Notes: generated by a model not told the origin, from the sequence alone. A DNA stretch of 64,000 nt from Agrypnia vestita (GCA_016648135.1 JADDOH010023624.1:186001-250000), one strand, 5' to 3'; numbered from the stretch's first letter, positions 9,790-19,838 are shown. A program made the numbers and translations.

Positions 9790-10437
9790 CTATTGCTGTT
9801 TAGTAGCTTGTGTATACTCACATTGCTCATTACTAGCATGCTCAAACATCAACCGCCGGTTGATTTATGAGCATGCTCATTTGATTTGCGGGTGGAAGGG
9901 GTATCTTTTGAGCTTGTGTGAACAGGCTTGCTTATGAGCATACTAATGTCATTCGCGGCTAGTATTGATTATCGATGCGATCTTCTCACTCCGCGACAGT
10001 TGAAACAAATATGGCGCGTTGGGGAGATGACAAAACATTACTTTTCGTGACTTATTATAGGAATCACGAATGTCTGCGGAATACTCGGTCACCGCTATGT
10101 AAAAATAATATAGCAAGAAAAAATGCTTATGAAACTTTATTAAAAGACATGAATGATTCAAATCTTACAATAAAAATTATAAAAACTAAAATCAAAAATG
10201 TGCGGATGGAAACTCGGGAACTGTTTTAATTTATTGGTTCACTTGAATTTACTATTTCAGTTTGAAAAGATTCCATTTTGAACAAGAGCGTCTCTATTCT
10301 ATATGAGAATAGGAAGCCAGTAATAAGCATGTGTGTTTGATTGTTAGCTTGGAGCATGCTTAAAATAAGCATGATAATAACGAGCAAGTGTGTACAGTTG
10401 TTAGAGCATGCTCAAGAATAAGCATGTGTGTCCAGTA
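9790..10437. mobile_element. DNA transposon remnant with subterminal repeats and a MADF-like ORF
   Basis: Both flanks of the frame at 9975-10229 carry clustered variants of GAGCATGCTC (9754-9770, 9835, 9868, 9937; then 10326, 10352, 10367, 10405 and 10421). Left and right clusters are roughly inverted (ATTGCTCATTACTAGCATGC on the left; complement of ATGATAATAACGAGCAAGTG on the right). Repeated subterminal motifs are typical transposase-binding arrays in hAT and PIF/Harbinger-type elements. Exact ends and target duplication were not resolved. Confidence 0.45.
9975..10229 (+). CDS. MADF-like (Myb/SANT-related) domain fragment
   Basis: The 84-residue product contains WGDDKTLLFVTYYRNHECL, RNTRSPLCKNNIARKNAYET, LLKDMN and IKTKIKNVRMETREL in that order. 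This is the layout of a MADF DNA-binding domain: a first helix LxxxYxxH, then Leu and an Asn-rich loop, an A-Y/A-x-x-L helix, and the closing KIKNLRxxxxREL helix. MADF proteins are common insect transcription regulators and also accompany PIF/Harbinger transposases. The usual ATG could be residue 1 or the Met at residue 13 just before the domain. The frame stops directly after the domain. A TTTCAG acceptor-like site 40 bp downstream could mark a lost intron. Because it sits inside clustered subterminal repeats, transposon origin is more likely than a host gene. Confidence 0.5.
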   Translation: MRSSHSATVETNMARWGDDKTLLFVTYYRNHECLRNTRSPLCKNNIARKNAYETLLKDMNDSNLTIKIIKTKIKNVRMETRELF

Positions 10438-10439
10438 CC

Positions 10440-11064
10440 TTAAAAAATTGAACATACCTATTCTTTTACATATTATTATCAATATTATTATCAAATAACT
10501 TATTTCGCAATTTTCTTCGCGACTCGAATAAGGAGCTGCGTCATTTCTTCGTAGTTTTTCAATCGCCCTATTATGTGAGTATATCGAACCGGACAAAGGG
10601 TTTGTGTGTGTGGGCGCTACATTTATTATATATTTTTAGTTGTTCCGAACCCCATCAGGTTTTGACAAAACACGCGTGTCGCGGCTGGTCATGCAATGCC
10701 GTGTGTGGACGCCGTCCCTCTGCCGGCACTTTTAGCAGAAATCCCAGAAATCGGACGTGTCGTGCATAATACAATACATTACGCTTATTTATGCTCCAAT
10801 CCATTATTGTTTTTAGACTGGGTCCTGAGACTCGAAATGGCGGATGAGAGAAGTTGTTCAAAAATGCTTTTTCGAAAAATAGTTTTATACTACAGTGAAG
10901 GGGACCCACCACACATACCGGCCCAGCACTCTCGCCGCCTAGTTGGCATTATTTTAATGCTAAACGCAGCCTCCTCGCCAAGCCGCAGGCAGGGCAACAC
11001 GCACCCCTGCGACCTGGAGAGTCGGCCGCCCGAACCCTTCACTGTCCGAGGGTTTTTATTTTAA
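10440..11064. other. GC-richer unique island
   Basis: From about 10580 to 11040 the sequence is unusually GC-rich and apparently non-repetitive. A 122-codon plus frame (10696-11064) and overlapping minus frame exist, but the translation has no recognisable domain, signal peptide or membrane pattern. It is most likely unique non-coding DNA, possibly regulatory or an unrecognised exon. Confidence 0.3.
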
Positions 11065-11544
11065 AAAAATGTACCCATAAATATAACAAAGAGACAATAA
11101 ACACAGATAAGTAAGAACAATAAAATAAGCAGAGTAAAGATACATGTATAAATACAGGTCATTAGTAGAAGACATTGAAAAATGCAATAACGTAAATATA
11201 AAAATACAAAGAAAAGAACAGTAGATTATAATGAAAAAAAAATAATGATGATAAAACATAGTACCTAAGTCAGAAAAATTTTGCAAAAATATAAAGATAT
11301 TGATACATGTGTGTGATATATCAATTCCAACAAATTTAAGAGCGTGTACGCATGTGCACACGCCATTATAGATACACATACATATACAACATAGAGAGAG
11401 TTGAGTTAACATGTATATAAAAAATATGAAAATAAAATTAGAAACTAGCGAAACCTACAGTTTTATACTACGTACGTTATATACAAACAAAAGAAGTTCC
11501 TAAGTTCTCTACATGAGAGAGTACGGGCATTATCCTTGTAGACT
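11065..11544. other. AT-rich stretch, nothing recognised
   Basis: Long A-rich plus strand; the Leu/Tyr/Phe-rich minus-strand frame over 11056-11412 is a by-product of that composition. No element boundaries were seen. Confidence 0.45.
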
Positions 11545-11755
11545 AGGAGCCAGCGACCGCCAGTCTTACGTTATAACTTGAAATATTTTCTGTACATGTA
11601 CACTATGGGAGGCAACAAGGATATTACGACATTCGAGTTCGGGGGATTTTGGCAGATAACAGGCAATACAAGTACAAAAAAAAATGGTAAGCAAAACGTA
11701 AAAATAACAAACCTGATTTTTTCATATGTTTAACGGGACAGCACTATACTCTCAT
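11545..11755 (+). repeat. Dispersed repeat family E, copy 1
   Basis: Blocks in order are AGCGACCGCCAGTCTTACGT, TGAAATATTTTCTGTACATG, GACATTCGAGTTCGGGGGAT, TTTTGGCAGATAACA, CAAAACGTAAAAATAACAAA and GTTTAACGGGACAG. The same order occurs at 31845-32010 (plus), and complements occur at 25382-25538, 32315-32450 and 53350-53450. No coding capacity is visible. It is an interspersed non-coding repeat of unknown class. Confidence 0.6.
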
Positions 11756-11955
11756 ATTAATCGTTTTATTTACGTTATAGTAACAGATATGAATTTTGTA
11801 TATTTTATTTTACTCTTTAACAAAATTACCCGATACCTTATATTTTTACTTGTATTATTACTCTATTGGCTTTACCAAACCGAGTTTTTCCAGGGTACGC
11901 ATGGCTATCCACTAGAAGAATTTGATTACGCATTTTTATCGCGTATTATGTTCCT

Positions 11956-12522
11956 TCTTCTTCAAATGTAGCAAATTTGTTTTGTGGTAACATAATTATA
12001 ATTAATATAAATTAACTTTGTTTAAACCACTTATTTATTGAAAAAAATCAACATGTTTCAAAGCCAATGGCTTCTTCATCAGGAAAACAAAAATAATATT
12101 TAAAAATCGAAGTATAGATCAAAATATTAAAAAGTTATATATGGAAAATAATAATATAAAGTACCTAATTAATATGAAAATAAATTTAAAAGATAACTAT
12201 TTGCAAAAAGGACCTGATTATTTATAATATTCAATTTACCATTTACACTCTTTCTTATTTCCAAAATTTCTAATTTATCAAAATTGAATTGAATATTATA
12301 AATAATCAGGTCCTTTTTGCAAATAGTTATCTTTTAAATTTATTTTCATATTAATTAGGTACTTTATATTATTATTTTCCATATATAACTTTTTAATATT
12401 TTGATCTATACTTCGATTTTTAAATATTATTTTTGTTTTCCTGATGAAGAAGCCATTGGCTTTGAAACATGTTGATTTTTTTCAATAAATAAGTGGTTTA
12501 AACAAAGTTAATTTATATTAAT
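11956..12522. mobile_element. Penelope-like foldback insertion with 12-bp target duplication
   Basis: Two nearly identical arms of about 237 bp (12000-12236 and 12287-12524) are inverted around a 50-bp spacer. Exact 12-bp direct repeats TATTATGTTCCT flank the unit at 11944-11955 and 12523-12534. Each arm carries a hammerhead-like motif with CTGATGA, the AAGCC/GGCTT helix and GAAAC. A single-orientation, diverged relative is at 50340-50700. PLE terminal repeats are known to occur in inverted pairs. The high arm identity implies a young insertion. Confidence 0.75.
12436..12475 (+). ncRNA. Hammerhead-ribozyme-like motif (right arm)
   Basis: CTGATGA (12441-12447) is followed by a helix AAGCC-ATT-GGCTT (12450-12462), GAAAC (12464-12468), two loop bases and GTT (12471-12473). 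The exact complement lies at 12047-12083 in the left arm. Helix I pairing is weak, and an extra base or two separate the core from helix II, so catalytic activity is doubtful. Confidence 0.4.
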
Positions 12523-12534
12523 TATTATGTTCCT

Positions 12535-13280
12535 GTTCAAGTTCCTGATGATTGTTTTATACAGCGTCAGCATAGGTTGTTTCACATTCCAATATACAGG
12601 ATCAACCTTCCAACGATTACGCCTGTTGGAAGAGCTACCGCTATGTTGAACAAAATCACTTCGGACATCGATCTGTTCCATATCTCTGAGAGAGTTTTCC
12701 AAAGCAGGATTCTACTACACTTTTGATATTGATCATTTTATTTATCTTCATGTTAGTTGAAGATTTACGAGTTAAATGTATGTTTGTGATGTAAATTTTA
12801 TATCCAAAGAAAATTGAATTGAATTGAATAAACATTTACAAAGATTAACTAAACCCGTTTTATAGGAAAAACGAGTCAAGTCCTTGGAAGACGGTGCAGT
12901 GTGCGGTGTCCTGGCGGTGCAACTTTCGTTATCTTTCTCTTACATTCTCACAAAAGGATCTTGTTACTAAAGTCCGATGATCGACTCTTTCCTGACTTGT
13001 CTATTTGTTTGTGAACGAATAGCTCTCGGCGTGCCCTTTAGTTAATCGCCGAAAACATGATCGCGAAACGATTCAGCAGTACAGGCTATGATGAACTACA
13101 CTAGTTCTTCAGGGGAGTGGAATAGGTCACAGCGGAATAATGTCCCCTTCGTGTATGTTTAAGACACATTTATATTTCTCATAGTATTATTTTTTACATA
13201 ATTAAATCTCTTAGTAAACAAAACCCTTTTTGTTTTTTAAATTTCAAAAACTGAGTTTCCAAACCGACCGTCCTTCTTCT
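12535..13280. other. Stretch without recognised element
   Basis: Apart from the possible frame continuation to 12660, nothing was recognised. Composition from 12880 to 13140 is more balanced than the surroundings, but no open frame follows it. Confidence 0.4.
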
Positions 13281-13670
13281 TCCTTTTAATAGGCCTACGT
13301 GGTCAGTTCTTCTTAGAATAGCGCCTCTTGTGAGGTGAACACTCTTCAATCTTATTTTTCATTTTATCATCATCAATCAATTTAATTTTCTGGGAGATCT
13401 TCCGCGAGGGCTGGTCTCGTGAGGCTGACTATGTAGCGCGATATAAGGGAGTCTGGTGCTAATCATTCTCTGGACATGACCATACCAGTGCCTCCTTCTC
13501 TCCACTCCATCGTACATGACCATACCAGTCGTACAATGTCCTCAGCATTTCTCTTATTATGGTGCTCCTCACGCGATCCCTCAGCTGCCTGCTATCATCC
13601 TCAGTGTCTTCATCCCGAATATTCCTAAATATTCATTTAGTCCAGATTGTGTCTACCCTTTCTTTCGAAC
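13280..13670 (-). pseudogene. LINE ORF2 C-terminal remnant, second family
   Basis: On the minus strand a phrase encoding HWYGHVQRMI (complement of 13469-13500), with a partly duplicated upstream copy (DWYGHV) near 13525, lies after RQLRDRVRSTIIREML. That is the order found between reverse transcriptase and C-terminus in insect LINEs. It differs from the WFGHVERM family. Frameshifts and a short internal duplication show it is dead. Confidence 0.5.
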
Positions 13671-14330
13671 TCAATTTTTTTTTTAAATTTCAAATCTAGT
13701 CTCTTAATAAAAACATCATCTTTTAATAAAGCGCGACTTATGTACTAAGACTTTTTTAAGAAGGCGTGCTTATTGGCACCAGATATTATTGGTAGTGAAT
13801 TACGGACAAGGATTTTACGCTAGTTCATTTTTTATTTATTCGTAAAACCAACAACTAACCATAATTAAGCTAGTACAAAGAATGGTAAACATAAAAGCCA
13901 ATTATAGATTTTCACTGGTAGTTACAGCATATCGTATTTTCATGATATATACTTGTATAAAGTATGGTATATTCATGAAACTAGATGGATATAATTGATA
14001 GAATAATTATAACATATATTAAAACTGGGTTGTTTTGAAATAAGTCTAAATTTTACATTTTAGTAAGCGCATTAAATTTGTTGCGATTCATGTCTATTTA
14101 TTTCGGTGGTTTGTGATTGTACTAAAATATTATTATGTACTGTTCACCTCTTTCATCTCTAGTGTAAAATATTGTAAAAATTTGCCAATGATCTTGCTAA
14201 TGTAAGTATAATGGGACACTTTAATATGCGCGATACACGGTTGTGTTTAGTTAGAAGATGAAAATCAAAAGGTTAAGATCTTATAATGCAGAGAATGATG
14301 CGTGTGGGCCACGTGTTTTTTTTTTCTGTA
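13671..14330. other. AT-rich stretch, nothing recognised
   Basis: No gene, RNA or repeat shared with other parts of the window was recognised. Confidence 0.45.
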
Positions 14331-14830
14331 CACAGCTTCCGCGCGGGGAAAAAAGTTGTGAATCGAATCTTAAAATGGCGGCTCAGATCTTTTGATGTAT
14401 TACAGGACAATCCTGAAATCTGGCCGTAATTACACTTTTTCTAAGACAAAGAAAACGTAGTCTGCCCCGCCCGCACGCCCGCCTTTGAGTCATTAACGGC
14501 TGAGATAAAAAATATCTCTAGTTACTGGCGTCGGAAGTCGGCAGAAGATCACGCCGGAGGGAAAAAAACGCCGGAAAAAACGCATTCCGTCACGTCGCGT
14601 CGCGTCGCGGCAGGGGCAGGCAGAGCGGTGATAATGGAGCTTCTGTTGGGATTAATTGCGGCCTGTATTGAGACAATGTGCCGCTCGTGCAGACCTCACA
14701 GTCAGAGGCTAGAGAACTCAAAAATATATCGTTTTTTGCGGTGCTCTATCTCGTGTCAATTGTTCAAATCGTAGTCTTGGAGTAAATTTTCCGTGACGGA
14801 AAACTGAAAAACTGCGTGTTTTTTTCAGAT
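14330..14830. other. GC-rich unique island
   Basis: It contains GCCCCGCCCGCACGCCCGCC and a short GTCGC tandem (GTCACGTCGCGTCGCGTCGC near 14589-14608), then GGGATTAATTGCGGCCTGTA. No frame or repeat explains it. The composition contrast and the TAATTG core make it a candidate promoter or enhancer, without further support. Confidence 0.3.
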
Positions 14831-15119
14831 GTCTCGAAAAAAATGTTTTTTTTTAACCCTTTGTTTACTAAATTTTGAAAAAATCCAAGCAGCTACTAGG
14901 TATTTGAATGCATTCTTCTTTAGACGCATTTTTCTTTCTGATTTTAGGTTGCAACGAAATGCATGCGCATCATGCGACGGAATATTTTCACACCATGACG
15001 TCACCATTCACCGATCAAAAGCTGAGTTGGCGGTTTTTCAAATGACATTATCTCGATATCGTGACGGTGGGGAACAAATGGACACTCGAAATAAATTAAA
15101 AATTTATTAGGAAACTAAT

Positions 15120-15200
15120 ATCGCTGGACACGAATTTAATCGGAGCACCGTTCTTTTATTCACACCAATTTCGTTATTCGCACTAACTGTCACTCCTAAA
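15120..15200 (+). repeat. LTR-like repeat H fragment
   Basis: GGACACGAATTTAATCGGAG, followed by CACCGTTCTTTTATTCACAC, is shared with 27000-27060. Phrases downstream of the latter recur at 61790-61900. The element class is uncertain. Confidence 0.4.
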
Positions 15201-16070
15201 TATTCCACTTGTCACTGATATATTGATGCACGTTGCTTAAATCGCTCAAGTTCCCACTAGGAAATACATCAGTACAATCGCGCCATATGACTTAGTCATG
15301 CCTGTAAATAATGGGTTAATTAATAGAATATCAACATTTCCTCTGATTAATGACCCTGATAGATAGATCTAGTGTGACATTAAAGTATAATGTAAGAAAG
15401 TTTTATAAAAGTAAGGAAGAGAACACTTTAAATATTAAGTTATGAGATGTGTTGTTTCAACATCAACAAGTAATATGAGATGTAAATTTATCGCGCAAGC
15501 GTAGAGTGCGTGGGTTCCAAGGTCACCATGCAACATGCGATGGTCTTTAGCAAATCCTACCAGTAACTTAATAGTTCGTTTATATTATGTCTGTATAAGC
15601 GATGTCAGATTACATTGCAATGATAAGCGTGGAAAAATCTCTAATTATTCTAAAGATGAGCCTCCATTTCATTATTTTGAGCAGATATTTATATTATGTC
15701 TATATAAAAATATTAAATTTATGTAGTGTGTTAATGTGGTCGATTTTCTGTCAAAACATTTACAATTGATCAAAATTCGTCATTTTTCATACGATTTTTA
15801 TTAATTATTAATTATTTGCTAGTGTTTTTAATCTAATCAAACATCAAATTTAAAGTTTAAGATTTCGTTAGTACACATTGGTCAATAGACCTGGATTTTG
15901 ACTAATACAATCATGGGATGTGATATTCTTTTAAGTTAAAAAATTACAACTTCTGTTCATGTTTTCAGTTTCAATAAACAATATTATAAATCTAGTAAAA
16001 GTTGATCTAGACTAAAAGTTTTTTATTTTGTTCCATATTACTCACAGGATAATTCATGAATTTACAATTA
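15201..16070. other. AT-rich stretch, nothing recognised
   Basis: No coding frame of gene-like composition, RNA gene or shared repeat was recognised. Confidence 0.45.
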
Positions 16071-16317
16071 TGTGGTATAAAAGCAAAGGCATCAATATCC
16101 AAAAACTTAAAAAAATGATTTGAATGCCGTCACCGAGGATTACTTATTAAAAATGTACTCAATTCTAGATTTCATTTATCTATCCCTTCCAAAATTACGT
16201 TTCCTTTAAATTTATAGGCTGTTTTCTGTAATTCGAATTTAATACATAATAAATTAGTAATCCTCGATGACTCCATTTTTTTTTTGTATAATGCTGCCTT
16301 TGCCTTTATACTCCACA
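16071..16317 (+). mobile_element. MITE family A, complete copy
   Basis: The 247-bp element has inverted ends TGTGGTATAAAAGCAAAGGC and (reverse) TGTGGAGTATAAAGGCAAAG. Subterminal blocks around CACCGAGGATTAC are also inverted (CACCGAGGATTACT against AGTAATCCTCGATG). No open frame. It is the least disturbed copy in the window. It probably needed a transposase from another element. Confidence 0.75.
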
Positions 16318-16399
16318 ATTGATTTAACGTTAAAAAATATTGCAATATATTATAATAGTTAATGTATTTCATTACAAACTTTTTGTACTGTTATTTAAA

Positions 16400-17050
16400 T
16401 TCTTTTTTTTTGATATAATTTTATACAAATTTTTGTAAAAAAAAAAATTAAAAAGAAAAATTATTTAAAAATATTTGAATGAAGTCAAGTTTTTTTTACA
16501 ACTTTTTGTAAAAAAAAAAGAAAAAAAAATTACGTAAAAATATTTAAAAAAAAAATTAAAAACAGTTTCTAGTGTAAAATGTTCACAGCAATAAAATGAA
16601 GTATATAAATTTCACCGTAGTAAAATATAGTGCACAAATAGATATGAAAAAAAAACAGATACGAGCAACTGGACGTCTTTGCCAGTAACTGTATATTATT
16701 CAAACGTATATTAAAAGGTGTATTGAAAGATTACTAGTATTTGTCGAATTGGACTTAAATAATTGATTTGTATTTGTATGTATATTTTTTATTATAATAT
16801 TACTTTCAATGGTTGTGCTATATTTTTTCACTCTAGATAAGTACTTTTTTTGTTTTTAAATTTCTGTTTTTCTTATGCTTCTGCTTTTTATATACTTACT
16901 TGCTTTTTACCTTATATTATATTTATCTTTATATATTTGTATCTATATTTTAAGTATTTTCTTTTCTCTTTAAACTATCTATATATTCTGTTAATGTATT
17001 ACCTATACATGTAAAAGCCCCATAGGGCGTTAATTAATAAATAATAAAAA
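16400..17050 (+). repeat. Low-complexity region ending in a LINE-like 3' tail
   Basis: Long A and T runs occupy 16400-16560. The right end CATGTAAAAGCCCCATAGGG, then CGTTAATTAATAAATAATAA, is related to the complement of the LINE tail at 3240-3290. It is a plus-strand LINE 3' end with most of the body unrecognisable. Confidence 0.35.
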
Positions 17051-17149
17051 AATGTTCATTACATTATAATATGGTGTACAAATTTTCTCTGTATGATAAA
17101 AAAAATGTATTCTGTAACATTTTATTCCGCTAAATGTCAAAAAATTTGT

Positions 17150-17470
17150 ATCGTGTGCCACATTGGGATTTTACACACTATTATTATTGTTAGTGTCCGT
17201 TTTCCTGGCACCGAAAGCATTGGCTTTTGGAAACCTCAACAAATCCGCAGCCCGGTCCTTGTTAGATCGGATTAGCGAGGATCCACGTACGCGCTATCGG
17301 TTATCGCATTAAACGTGCCACAGCGCTGAACCTGCGGTACCGCACTACATCTCTGGAACCAATGTAACGCAAATTACGCTAAAAAATCTGCTATTAACCG
17401 TATCTCGACTACATATAACAAGATCTCGAGTGGAATTAGCTCGCATCGGGGTGGTCTAAATTAGTATCAA
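17150..17470. other. Unique balanced-composition island
   Basis: This block (CCTGGCACCGAAAGCATTGG to TCGCATCGGGGTGGTCT) is free of window repeats and less AT-rich than its surroundings. It has no long frame. It is a candidate conserved non-coding element or unrecognised exon. Confidence 0.3.
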
Positions 17471-17564
17471 GATTTGATTTCTGCACTTGGATTCAATTTC
17501 AACTCGGATCCTCAGTCATAGAAGATCAAACTTTATCTATCAAACATAATAATTTCGTTATCTA

Positions 17565-18110
17565 CGGGTTAAGGTTAGTATTACGGTCGTTGGACATACT
17601 TGATTTATATCATCATCTTCTTCCCCTTGTCCTAGTAGGGTTGGGGGCCCAAAGACTCGACAAGCTTCCATGATCCCCTGTCTTGCGCTGCTTCTGCTCG
17701 AGTCAACCAGTCCAGACCCATTCTGTTTTCAAATACATTTTTTTGTTGTCTCTCCCAGCTTAATCTGGGTCGACCCACCGGCCGTCCTCTCTCCGGGGTT
17801 GCCAAGAGGATTCTTCTTGGTATTCGTTCCTCTGGCATTCTGAGCACACGTCCAAGCCACCTCAGTTGTGATTTTTCTATGTGCAGGAGTAGGGGCTCCA
17901 TGCCTAGTGTGTGCCTTATGTCGGCACTTCTCACTCTGTGTCAGCACTTCTCACTCTGTAAGTTATAACTCTTATTAAGTTATAAAACGGATATTTTATA
18001 CGAGCCATATATTTTGCAGAGAAGCAAATCTCGACGTTTCGCTGAAGTCTTATTCAGCGTCATCGTGAGAGCGTCCTATCATGGCGGAGGTGTAGGCTGA
18101 AATCAGAAGT
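17565..18110. mobile_element. Penelope-like terminal repeat, split by a LINE fragment
   Basis: Left part GTTAAGGTTAGTATTACGGT (17570) and right part CGGATATTTTATACGAGCCA ... AAATCTCGACGTTTCGCTGA match the repeats at 51662-51800 and 63141-63345. The LINE fragment 17609-17950 lies between them. On the minus strand 18025-18070 keeps a damaged hammerhead-like order: GATGA, GCTGAA/TTCAGC helix, GAAAC, GTC, GAGA. Confidence 0.6.
17632..17934 (-). pseudogene. LINE ORF2 C-terminal fragment, third family
   Basis: The 100-codon frame reads MRSADIRHTLGMEPLLLHIE, then KSQLRWLGRVLRMPEERIPR, GRPVGRPRLSWERQQKN, GLDWLTRAEAAQDRGSW and KLVESLGPQPY. The order RWLG(H)V-RM, GRP.GRPR..W, WL..A.DR..W is the standard post-RT C-terminus of many insect LINEs. 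The His of GHV is Arg here. Reverse transcriptase and endonuclease are absent, so the copy is 5'-truncated. It sits inside a PLE terminal repeat and ends in GGGTTGGGGGCCCA..., as expected for the LINE stop region. Confidence 0.65.
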
Positions 18111-18142
18111 TAGGTACGGTTTGAATAAAATATCCGTTTTAT

Positions 18143-18281
18143 TGACCACATAAATATTTCGTTATTTGTCTGTCTATCCGTCTGTTTGTCGTTAAGTCCG
18201 TAAATTCCGGCATATGTTGCGTGGTCACGCAAAGCTAGCCGTCATTATTATTTCCCGTGATTTTTCACGGATGTGTGTTAG
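18143..18281 (+). mobile_element. Helitron 3' end (first of a tandem pair)
   Basis: CCGTGATTTTTCACGG (18256-18271) is a hairpin placed about 10 bp before TTAG, where Helitrons have a hairpin before CTAG. The next Helitron begins immediately at 18282. The 5' part (TAAATATTTCGTTATTTGTC, then TGTC) resembles the 5' start of that element. Confidence 0.45.
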
Positions 18282-18608
18282 TCTAAATATAATAATTTAG
18301 TTGTCTGTCTAATGTTGAATTTTCGGCTAAAAAACTATATTACATGGCTGGAGAGAGACTCGAACCACGAACGCGCAGTCAGCAGCGCGGTGACTAGACA
18401 ACATAACCACCATCGCTTCTCCGCGGTCCGTCAAAAATATACTGCAAATGCATAGACTACACGCGGTTTAGCTAAGACGCAAACCATTAATTTACGCATC
18501 CTACGTTCGACTTGTGACAGGCTTTTTATTATGTTTTGTATATATAAATATTATTAATAACACTTATATATTATTATGTTCCGTGAATTTTCACGGATGT
18601 ACGGCTAG
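18282..18608 (+). mobile_element. Non-autonomous Helitron with a tRNA-like insert
   Basis: It starts TCTAAATATAATAATTTAG and ends in the 16-bp palindrome CCGTGAATTTTCACGG (18581-18596), eight bases, CTAG (18605-18608) and then a T. TC...hairpin...CTAG-T is the Helitron signature. The same 5' end occurs at 21553 (minus strand). At 18350-18425, in reverse, is a tRNA-like block with box-B-like GTGGTTCGAGTCTC and an upstream box-A-like TGGTGGTTATGTTG, probably a captured tRNA or SINE head. Confidence 0.7.
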
Positions 18609-18639
18609 TTATTATTATAACCACAGCTCATGTTGTATA

Positions 18640-18830
18640 TCAAAATTAATAATTATAGTATAATTTTGGATTTTTCGAAATTTTTTATTACTCCCTTTCG
18701 TAGTGTCGCCCGACTCGAGCCCAACGCGTAGGGTAAGCGCCAAACCTGTTTCCACCAGTAAATGAGAAAGGGAGTAAAATAAAACTTGTTTTTTATGGGT
18801 TAGTTTTTTTCCGTTTGTCAAATACCCGTA
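18640..18830 (+). repeat. Repeat family D, copy 2
   Basis: ATAATTTTGGATTTTTCGAA, ATTACTCCCTTTCG, CAAACCTGTTTCCA, AATGAGAAAGGGAGT and TTTTTATGGGTTAGTTTTTT reproduce the right half of the copy at 2433-2729 with a rearranged middle. Confidence 0.55.
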
Positions 18831-19314
18831 GCAATATTATATTTTCATTATGGATAAGAATTAAGATCGGTGGTCCAAAGGGAGGTAGAAGGAACCATAT
18901 CTCGCGGAAGATCACCATTAGGGCGGATAATAATTTATATTAAAATTTTAGTACACGACTTATAGGCCAATAACATTGGCGGCTTTGAATTTCACCAACA
19001 TCGTGTAAATGTGTAATCTAACGTATTGATTTTTTTTGCAGGTAAATAACACAAGAATACCAGACTTCAAGTTCATCCCGCGCGGAGGTTATCCACAGGA
19101 GCGAAATATTTTATAAATTAGTGCGTTCTCGTCTGATCGGGAAATCTCATTTACCATCATTTTGTTAAATAGAAGGTATGTTAAAAATATATTTTAATTA
19201 AATACAAGTTATTTATCTTAATTAAATTAAATTAATTAATTTCAAAGTGAGCGAAGTGGACATATGTAAATATTTATGTATATTGACTTATGTACACGAT
19301 GACATCACAATATA

Positions 19315-19838
19315 CAGGGTTATTTGTAAAACATTAATAACCTCGCAGGACTTTATTCCTGCTTTGATTATGAGTCGAAAATGTTCAAGCTATTATGACC
19401 TAATATCAATAGTTAAGGAGATATGCGACATCAAAGTTTGCATTATTTTTTCAATATTTCTGACTTATTTTTTGCAAAACGTTGAACTATCATTACAGTA
19501 ACTCATATCGATTACGAAAAATTCATTGGTTTCAATAAAAGTTAAATAAAATGATAAAAAAAAATGAAAAAATTCCAATTGGAATCCGAAGGTTTTTATT
19601 TTTTTATTTGACTTGTATTAAAGGGAACGAATTTTTCGTATTCAATATAAGTTACTGCAATGATAATCCAACGTTTTACAAAAAATAAGTCAGGAATATT
19701 GAAAAAAAAATGCAAACTTTGATGTCGCATATCTCCTTAACTATTGATATTAGGTCATAGTAGCTTGAGCATTTTCGACTCATAATCAAGGCAGGAATAT
19801 AGTCCTGCGAGGTTATTAATGTTTTACAAATAACCCTG
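19315..19838. mobile_element. Foldback element family C, complete copy
   Basis: The 524-bp element is almost entirely one inverted repeat. It begins CAGGGTTATTTGTAAAACAT and ends with the complement ATGTTTTACAAATAACCCTG. Inner blocks such as GAGATATGCGACATCAAAGT pair with ACTTTGATGTCGCATATCTC. It is flanked by TATA on both sides (19311-19314, 19839-19842). The 84-codon frame over its left arm is incidental. Other copies are at 26128-26613, 47958-48460 and (fragment) 59838-60050. No transposase, so it is a foldback-type non-autonomous transposon. Confidence 0.8.

Larger units (their letters stand above)
11726..12660 (+). pseudogene. Possible old coding frame split by a foldback insertion
   Basis: The frame 11726-11955 encodes a hydrophobic stretch (FLLVLLLYWLYQTEFF) then GYPLEEFDYAFLSRIMFL. 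If the 567-bp insertion and one copy of its 12-bp target duplication are ignored, the same frame continues at 12535 as FKFLMIVLYSVSIGCF to a stop after LRLLEELPLC. The continuity and two hydrophobic segments hint at a membrane-protein fragment. I recognise no family, and the start of the frame overlaps repeat E, so chance is quite possible. Confidence 0.2.

Noticed and set aside
10696..11064. 122-codon open frame as a gene
   Set aside because: No recognisable domain, overlapping frame on the other strand, and GC-rich DNA that keeps frames open by chance.
19247..19501. 84-codon frame
   Set aside because: It lies over one arm of the foldback C palindrome; other copies do not keep it open.
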